DNA from: Vulcanimicrobiia bacterium
GTDB taxonomy: Bacteria > Vulcanimicrobiota > Vulcanimicrobiia > Vulcanimicrobiales > Vulcanimicrobiaceae
DNA: 64,000 nucleotides
Direction of reading: 5' to 3'
Assembly (NCBI GenBank): GCA_025934645.1
Contig: JAICWY010000009.1
Span: forward strand, 1-64,000
Shown here one piece after another: positions 57,909 through 64,000 of this stretch. How positions within the stretch are numbered: the first letter of the stretch is position 1; the number at the start of each line of letters is the position of its first letter. The position numbers and the translations under genes were made by a program. The notes below the pieces were generated by a model. The model ran no database searches, was not told where the DNA came from, and saw only the letters and a list, made by a program, of their open reading frames with translations.

Positions 57909-59175
57909 TACGGCGCGAGCCGAGTCGTGGGTCGCAGTTGCCGCAGACTCCGATTTCCCAATCGAGAATCTTCCGTACGGCGTATTCTCGAAGAATGGCG
58001 CTCCGGGCCGCATCGGCGTCGCGATTGGCGATGCGATTTTCGATGCGCCCGCCGCCGCCGAAGCCGGGCTGTTCGACGGCGTCGTCTCGCGCGCGGTGCT
58101 GGAATCGCATTCGCTCAATCTGCTGCTCGGCGCGGGGCGTGAGGTGTGGAGCGCGTTGCGTACGCGACTGATCGAATTGTTGCGCGCGGACACGCAGCGC
58201 CTCGACGGCATCGATCGTGACCGTCTACTGGTGCGGCAAAGCGAAGCGCGCATGGCGATGCCGTTTCACGTTGGTGATTACGTCGATTTTTATTCCTCGA
58301 TGGAGCACGCGACGAACTTAGGAAAGATCTTCCGGCCGGATAGCGATCCGTTGCTGCCCAATTGGCGCTGGATTCCCATCGGGTATCACGGACGCTCCAG
58401 CACCATCGTGGTGAGTGGAACACCCGTTACGCGTCCGAACGGTCAGCGCAAAGCGCCTGCGGAGAACGCGCCCTCGTTCGGACCATCGAAGTCGCTCGAT
58501 ATCGAATTGGAGGTCGGCTTCGTCACCGGTCCGGGAAACCGCATGGGCGCCGGCATTCCGGTGGGCGCCGCGCGCGATCACATTTTCGGGCTCGTGCTCG
58601 TGAACGATTGGAGTGCGCGCGACATTCAGGCATGGGAGTATCAGCCGCTCGGGCCGTTTCTGGGCAAGTCGTTCGCCACGTCGATATCGCCGTGGGTCGT
58701 TACGCTCGACGCGCTCGAGCCGTACCGCATTGCGGGCCCCGCGCAAGACCCGCCCCCGCTTCCGTATCTGCAATGCGGGGAGGCCTGGAACTACGATATC
58801 GCGCTGGAAGTCGAACTCCAGACCGCGCGTATGAGAGAAGAAGGTTCGCCGGCGGAGATCGTCTCGCGTTCGAGCTTCAGATACATGTACTGGAATATGG
58901 CGCAACAGCTCGCGCACGCTACGGTCAACGGCACCGCCATCCGTCCGGGCGATCTGTACGCGTCCGGAACGATCTCCGGGCCGGACCCGGGCAGCTACGG
59001 AAGTTTCATTGAGATGACGTGGCGAGGCGCGCGCCCGCTGCGTTTAAAGAACGGCGAAACGCGGTCATTTCTGGAAGACGGCGATGCTGTGACCCTTCGC
59101 GGCTATTGCGATGCTGCGGGTAAGCCGCGCATCGGTTTCGGCGGCGTAACCGGAACGATCGTCCCGGCGCAGTAG
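57877..59175 (+). CDS. fahA: Fumarylacetoacetase
   Basis: SDFPIENLPYGVFSKNG; PIGYHGRSSTIVVSGTPVTRPNGQ; LVNDWSARDIQAWEYQPLGPFLGKSFATSISPWVV; start codon uncertain (TTG proposed). Confidence 0.93.
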   Translation: MRIYAISNFSNTARAESWVAVAADSDFPIENLPYGVFSKNGAPGRIGVAIGDAIFDAPAAAEAGLFDGVVSRAVLESHSLNLLLGAGREVWSALRTRLIELLRADTQRLDGIDRDRLLVRQSEARMAMPFHVGDYVDFYSSMEHATNLGKIFRPDSDPLLPNWRWIPIGYHGRSSTIVVSGTPVTRPNGQRKAPAENAPSFGPSKSLDIELEVGFVTGPGNRMGAGIPVGAARDHIFGLVLVNDWSARDIQAWEYQPLGPFLGKSFATSISPWVVTLDALEPYRIAGPAQDPPPLPYLQCGEAWNYDIALEVELQTARMREEGSPAEIVSRSSFRYMYWNMAQQLAHATVNGTAIRPGDLYASGTISGPDPGSYGSFIEMTWRGARPLRLKNGETRSFLEDGDAVTLRGYCDAAGKPRIGFGGVTGTIVPAQ

Positions 59176-59177
59176 CG

Positions 59178-59420
59178 ATGCGGCTTGCGATGCTTGCGCT
59201 CATTTTGCTGCTCGGCCTCACGCTCGCGAACGCGTTCGTGTACCGCAACGGCGTGCGCGTGAATGACGCGCGCGGGTATGCGCCCGTGCAGATTTCGCAG
59301 CAGCGCACCAATCACTACGAGTGGGACGCGTTCGTCTGGCGCGAGATCGGCGCGATCGTATTGACCGCGGTTCTCTATGGCGCCGTCGCTTCGCTCGGGC
59401 GTTCCAACCAACTGCGGTAG
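59178..59420 (+). CDS. Small membrane protein
   Basis: 80 aa with N- and C-terminal hydrophobic segments; directly follows fahA. Confidence 0.5.
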   Translation: MRLAMLALILLLGLTLANAFVYRNGVRVNDARGYAPVQISQQRTNHYEWDAFVWREIGAIVLTAVLYGAVASLGRSNQLR

Positions 59421-60550
59421 TACTGCGCGTCTTCGTTTGCAACCGCAGCCTCCGCGAGTTGCAGCGGTTTGAACGTGTCCACCATGACCGCGATTTCGTC
59501 GGTCGAGGTTTTGCCTAGGCTCGCTTCCACGGCGCCCGGCTGCGGGCCGTGCGGTGCGCCCGCCGCGTGCAGCGTGACCGATCCTTCCTCGACGCCGCGG
59601 CGGCTCATGAAGTTGCCGCTGACGTAGTAGAGCACCTCGTCGCAATCCACGCTGGAATGATTGTAGGGAACCGGAATCGCGAGCGGATGGTAGTCGAATA
59701 GGCGCGGGACGAACGCGCAGAAAGCGGCGCCGGGCGCTTCAAACGTCGCATGCGCCGGCGGCGGCTGATGCAGTTTGCCCGTGATCGGCGCGAATTCTTC
59801 CAAATTGAATGCGTAGGGATAGCAGTACCCGTCCCAGCCGACGACATCGCACGGATGGTTCTGCACCAGATAAATCGCGTGGCGGCCGTTGTTGCTTACG
59901 CGGATTTCGAATTCGCCGCGATCGGCGATCGGCGCGCGTAAAAGCGGAACCCGGAAATCGCGTTCGTAGTATGGAGCGTGTTCTTCCAATTGCCCGTATT
60001 CGTTGCGGTACTTGCGGGGAATGCGGATCGTGCCGGAGCTTTCGTGCACCAGCATGCGCGTCGGCTCGGCGGGAAGTAAGCGGTATGTCGTGCCGGTCGG
60101 AACGACCACGTAATCCTGTGCGCGGTATGCCAGATCGCCGAACGGCGTCTGCAGCGTTCCGGAGCCGTGATGGATGAAGAGCAGTTCGTCTCCGCCCACG
60201 TTGCGGTAGAAATACTCCATCGGATCGCGCGCGTCCGCGATCGAGATGATGATGTCCGAGTTGCCGAGCAGCGGCGTGCGCGACTCAATGGCGTCGCCCG
60301 TAAGTGGTATGCCGGCGGTTTTAAAATGCCGGTTGCGCAGCGGCTCGTTCGTTTCGAACCGGATCGCCGGGCGGTTCCAGGGCCGCACCTCGATCGTCGC
60401 GGTAGGCGGCCGCAGATGGTAGAGCAGCGAGTAAACGCTCTCGAACCCTTTGGTGGAGAAGAGCTCTTCGGCGTACAGCCCTCCGTCGGGGCGGCGGAAT
60501 TGAATGTGCCTTTTAGCTGGAAGTTCGCCGGCTCGAACGTACGATGGCAT
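59375..60550 (-). CDS. hmgA: Homogentisate 1,2-dioxygenase
   Basis: HIQFRRPDGGLYAEELFSTKGFESVYSLLYHLRPPT; YRAQDYVVVPTGTTYRL; YPYAFNLEEFAPITGKLHQPPP. Confidence 0.92.
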   Translation of the reverse strand: MPSYVRAGELPAKRHIQFRRPDGGLYAEELFSTKGFESVYSLLYHLRPPTATIEVRPWNRPAIRFETNEPLRNRHFKTAGIPLTGDAIESRTPLLGNSDIIISIADARDPMEYFYRNVGGDELLFIHHGSGTLQTPFGDLAYRAQDYVVVPTGTTYRLLPAEPTRMLVHESSGTIRIPRKYRNEYGQLEEHAPYYERDFRVPLLRAPIADRGEFEIRVSNNGRHAIYLVQNHPCDVVGWDGYCYPYAFNLEEFAPITGKLHQPPPAHATFEAPGAAFCAFVPRLFDYHPLAIPVPYNHSSVDCDEVLYYVSGNFMSRRGVEEGSVTLHAAGAPHGPQPGAVEASLGKTSTDEIAVMVDTFKPLQLAEAAVANEDAQYYRSWLERPSEATAP

Positions 60551-60553
60551 CGG

Positions 60554-60772
60554 TTACTCCTGTGGAACGGTGACGGCGCGCTCGGTAGCGACGAAGCCGC
60601 AGCGTTTGTGCGTGGCGTCGCAAAAAGGTTTGGTGGAGGACTGCCCGCAGCGGCAGAGCGCGATGTTCTCGCCCTGCACTTCGTACACGTTGCCGTCGCA
60701 GTCGGTCAGCGTTACGGGTCCCGTAACCAAATACGGGCCGTTTTCGCGCACTTTGATCCGGACCTCAGCCAA
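60554..60772 (-). CDS. CDGSH iron-sulfur domain protein
   Basis: IALCRCGQSSTKPFCDATHKRCGF. Confidence 0.92.
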   Translation of the reverse strand: MAEVRIKVRENGPYLVTGPVTLTDCDGNVYEVQGENIALCRCGQSSTKPFCDATHKRCGFVATERAVTVPQE

Positions 60773-60867
60773 CGAAGCCTCCTCGCGTAGTATCTTTGCA
60801 CCCCTTTATGCGAAACCGGCGTCCGCCCCCGCTATGATAGCGGCATGCCGAGCTACCGAGGAGGCTT

Positions 60868-61878
60868 ATGAACTTTTTAAGAGTTTCTGCCGGTGCCGCG
60901 TTCGCGTGCGCGCTCGCGTTTGCCGCGTTTCCCGCCCCGGCCGCGCCGCAGTACGCGGGCCTGCAATACGATGAGATCGTCCGTATGGTCATGCCGCAGG
61001 ACACCCCGCCCCCGCCGGGCTCATTCGCCGACGCCTACAAGCAGATTCTGGCGGACGCTCCGGCAGGCGGTACACAGAACGCGCCGCCCAAGCGCCACGG
61101 CTTGGCCGGGCTTATCGGCAACATCGGGAACATGGAACAGCAAGTCTCGCAGGCCGCCAATCAGATGCAATCGTTTGTGAAGGACGGACACCTGACGCGG
61201 CAAGCGTACTACAACGGTTGGGTGCGCACAGACGACGTCGTCGCGAAGACGGCGGTGATCGAAAAATGCAAAGAGCATCAAGTCATCGATTTGGATCTGG
61301 CGCACAAGACGTACAAGATCGCCGACACGTCCGTGGATGCTAAAGCGGCCTGTCCGGCTCCCGAAATGCCCGGCCCTTCCGGACGGGCGGAAGTGGTCAA
61401 CGAAGCGCCCGGCACCGCAAACCTGAAGATTACCGCGAAGGAAGTAGCCCTTGGTGCTATGACGCTGGAGAACGTGCCGGCGAGCGGATACACGAACACC
61501 GTGCAGATGTCCATGACAGACGCGACGGGATCGTGCAAGAACGGCTCGTTCGGCGTAGAGCAGACGCGCTACGTCTCGCACATCGCCGTGCCGCGCCGCT
61601 ACTGCCCGCTTCCCAAAGTTCGCGCGGTTCCATCGACGCCCGTCGACGTCGTGGTGCGCGGAGGCTGCAAACCGAAGATGTCCGCGAACGCCGCGCACAT
61701 GTACTGGGATGTCTCGAACGGCAAACTGGAGATGTACAGCCGCATGGCGATGATCTCGGGTGATACGGGTTCGGGGGGCCGCTTTACAACGGTGACGCAG
61801 CGCGGGAACGTGAATTGGCTCACGAAAGCGCAAGCGGACGCGCTATTTTCCGTGCCCGCTGATTTTACGAAGCAATAG
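60868..61878 (+). CDS. Uncharacterised secreted protein
   Basis: Signal peptide MNFLRVSAGAAFACALAFAAFPAPAAP. Confidence 0.6.
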   Translation: MNFLRVSAGAAFACALAFAAFPAPAAPQYAGLQYDEIVRMVMPQDTPPPPGSFADAYKQILADAPAGGTQNAPPKRHGLAGLIGNIGNMEQQVSQAANQMQSFVKDGHLTRQAYYNGWVRTDDVVAKTAVIEKCKEHQVIDLDLAHKTYKIADTSVDAKAACPAPEMPGPSGRAEVVNEAPGTANLKITAKEVALGAMTLENVPASGYTNTVQMSMTDATGSCKNGSFGVEQTRYVSHIAVPRRYCPLPKVRAVPSTPVDVVVRGGCKPKMSANAAHMYWDVSNGKLEMYSRMAMISGDTGSGGRFTTVTQRGNVNWLTKAQADALFSVPADFTKQ

Positions 61879-62355
61879 TCAGCGCGCGTAGATCGCCGTT
61901 ATGCTCGTACGGGCGAGCGTGTGATGCGCGGCGGCTTGCTGCAGTTGCTGCGCCGTCAGATGAGCGCCCGCTATGTGCGCAACATCCAGCGCATACAGCG
62001 TGAAGATGTAATGGTGCGCCGGTCCCGGCGGCGGACACGGGCCGCCGTAGCGCGCCTCGTTTCGCGTGGTGGTGCCGAGCTGATCCGGCGCCAGTTGCGC
62101 GTTCGCGGGCAAGCCGTGCGCGCCGGATGGAATGTTGTACGTGACCCAATGAATAAAGCCGCCGGGAACGGGCGCGTCGGGATCGCGCACGATCAGCGCA
62201 AAGCTGCGCGTGCCGCGCGGCGCGCCGCGCCAATGCAATTCCGGCGAAATGTTGCTGCCGCCGCATCCTTGTTTGTCATACGCGGAAACGCGCGGCATCG
62301 GCGCGTCCGGCTTGAACGCCGCCGATGCGAGCACGAACGCGGCGGCCGCGATCAC
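61879..62355 (-). CDS. YbhB/YbcL family (PEBP/Raf kinase inhibitor-like) protein
   Basis: GGSNISPELHWRGAPRGTRSFALIVRDPDAPVPGGFIHWVTYNIP; GPCPPPGPAHHYIFTLYALD. Confidence 0.93.
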   Translation of the reverse strand: MIAAAAFVLASAAFKPDAPMPRVSAYDKQGCGGSNISPELHWRGAPRGTRSFALIVRDPDAPVPGGFIHWVTYNIPSGAHGLPANAQLAPDQLGTTTRNEARYGGPCPPPGPAHHYIFTLYALDVAHIAGAHLTAQQLQQAAAHHTLARTSITAIYAR

Positions 62356-64000
62356 CGCTTCGGCGCAGGCGTTGCCTGCGGCGTGATGCCGAATTCCTGG
62401 TAGAACGCGTTCGGGCTCATCGGCCGGCCCAAGAAGCGCTGCACTTCGATATCGGGATCGTAGGTTTGCGCGGGTTGCAGAATGTCTTCACGGTACCGCA
62501 TGCCGACCTGCGGATTCTCCAGGCCGCCTTGCAAGAACGCGGTGAACATGTCTTGAGCATACACCTTCGACCAGAGGTAGCCGTAGTAGCCGGCATCGTA
62601 GCCGCCCATCAAATGTCCGAAGCTGGCTTGCGGATGCGTGCCCTCCGGGGTGGGCATCGGCGTGAGCTCCTGCGACATCTTATACCAAACTGACGTGGTG
62701 TCCACGTGGGGGCCGCTCGTGTGATAGGCCATATCGACGGACGCGTACAGAATCTGACGCGTCGTGCCGTAGGCGTCGTCAACATAACGCGAACGGATCA
62801 ATGAGTTGATAAGATCGTCCGGCAGCGGCTGCCCGGTTTTCCAGTTCGAACTGATTTGTTTGAGGACGGCCGGCTGCCAGACGAAATTCTCGAGCATCTG
62901 CGAGGGCGCTTCCACGAAATCGCGCACGAAGCCGTTCGAGAGCGTTTCGTACGGTGCTGTTGCAAGCAGCGCGGCCATGTTGTGGCCGAACTCATGGAAG
63001 AAAGTCACGACGTCGTCGTGGCTGAGCAACGCAGGTTTGCCGGCAGCGGGGCGCGGCCAGTTGCCGACAATCGCGGCGATAGGCGCGCGATACGCGCCGT
63101 TCGCTTGCGTGCGCACCGGCAGAAGCGGCCAATTCGCGAAGTGCTCGTATTTGCCCGGACGCGGATAGAGATCGAAGTAGGTCGTGCCGATGAACGCGCC
63201 GGTCTTCGAATCGCTGACCTGATACTCTATGACGTCGGGATTCCAAGCGTCTGCGGGCGAGACTTGCTTGAAGTCTACGCCGAGCAAGGTATGATACACG
63301 TTCAGGACGGCATCGATGGTGTGCTGCACCGGAAAGTACTGGCGGATCTCGTTGTTGTCCACGGAGTACTGCGTTTTGCGCAGCAGGTTATCGTAATAGG
63401 AAAAATCCCAGCTGTTCAGCACGGCGTTCGGATTGCCGGTGTCCTTGGCTTTGAGCGCGGTCAGCGTCGCGACCTCTTCGCGTGCTTTCGGAAGCAGTTT
63501 GACGTCGAGCTGACTTAAAAAATCCGTGACGCGTTCCGGAGATTTCGCCATGCGGTCCGAGAGTTGATAAGCGGCCCAGGACTGGTAGCCGAGCAGATGG
63601 GCGAGGCGATCGCGCACGGCGATGGCCTGTTCCAGCAGCGGCGTGTTTGCCGCCGCTTCGCGATTGTTGTATGCGAGCACGTACGTTTTGCGCGCGTTCT
63701 CGTCGCGTTCGTTGTTCAGAAACCGTGTCACGGTGCTTTCGTTGACCGGCACGACGTAGTTAGAGCCGTTCTTTTTGAACGTCGCGACAAGATCGGCAGG
63801 CAGCGAATCCGCTTGCGCGGGCGAGATCTCGATAGTCGTTTCATCGTTGCCCAGATTCTGCTGGAATTTGTTCTGCAGATCCGTGAGCTGATTGCTGAGT
63901 TTGACGAACTCCATGCGCCGCGGTGCGGGCAGCCCTGCGCCGCTGCGCTTGAACGAGTCGAGCCAAAGATCGGTAAGTTTGCGCTGGTAGATGTCTTTGG
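62352..64000 (-). CDS. M3 family metallopeptidase (thimet oligopeptidase-like), partial (5' end outside window)
   Basis: VVTFFHEFGHNMAALLATAPYETLSNGFVRDFVEAPSQMLENFVW; ORF open to window end. Confidence 0.9.
   Translation of the reverse strand, partial: KDIYQRKLTDLWLDSFKRSGAGLPAPRRMEFVKLSNQLTDLQNKFQQNLGNDETTIEISPAQADSLPADLVATFKKNGSNYVVPVNESTVTRFLNNERDENARKTYVLAYNNREAAANTPLLEQAIAVRDRLAHLLGYQSWAAYQLSDRMAKSPERVTDFLSQLDVKLLPKAREEVATLTALKAKDTGNPNAVLNSWDFSYYDNLLRKTQYSVDNNEIRQYFPVQHTIDAVLNVYHTLLGVDFKQVSPADAWNPDVIEYQVSDSKTGAFIGTTYFDLYPRPGKYEHFANWPLLPVRTQANGAYRAPIAAIVGNWPRPAAGKPALLSHDDVVTFFHEFGHNMAALLATAPYETLSNGFVRDFVEAPSQMLENFVWQPAVLKQISSNWKTGQPLPDDLINSLIRSRYVDDAYGTTRQILYASVDMAYHTSGPHVDTTSVWYKMSQELTPMPTPEGTHPQASFGHLMGGYDAGYYGYLWSKVYAQDMFTAFLQGGLENPQVGMRYREDILQPAQTYDPDIEVQRFLGRPMSPNAFYQEFGITPQATPAPKR

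Noticed and set aside
1-64000. CRISPR array, integrase/transposase, prophage or defence island
   Set aside because: No regularly spaced repeats and no recognisable transposase, integrase, restriction or toxin-antitoxin genes; the only mobile-type element seen is the intein.

Overview
High-GC, gene-dense bacterial chromosomal window with mostly housekeeping and metabolic content. Gene content loosely suggests a deep-branching lineage such as Eremiobacterota/WPS-2, but I cannot confirm taxonomy. Recognisable blocks: yvcK-rapZ at the left edge; RNase P RNA (minus strand); four tRNAs (Ala-GGC, Ala-UGC, Ile-GAU, Ser-GGA); a yceD-rpmF-fabH-fabD-fabG-acpP-ffh-rpsP-khpA-rimM run; an adenosylcobalamin-type ribonucleotide reductase (nrdJ) interrupted by a LAGLIDADG intein, with a candidate NrdR-box pair upstream; yqeG-aroE; a class II aldolase/half-length aldehyde dehydrogenase pair; isocitrate dehydrogenase; an EgtB-like protein; deoC-ALDH-PAS/GGDEF/EAL; and a tyrosine/homogentisate degradation cluster (hppD, fahA, hmgA) with an embedded uncharacterised protein. 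No CRISPR array, rRNA, transposase or prophage was seen. The least explained locus is 5.5-6.6 kb: a lytic-transglycosylase-like ORF with an internal gene-start signature and a C-terminal helical tail that is duplicated as the next small ORF. Other items worth checking: a 32-aa peptide ORF divergent from pirin with two palindromic elements between them, an MFS-PlsC fusion, a membrane-anchored YvcK, and repeated convergent gene pairs with overlapping or abutting stop codons.
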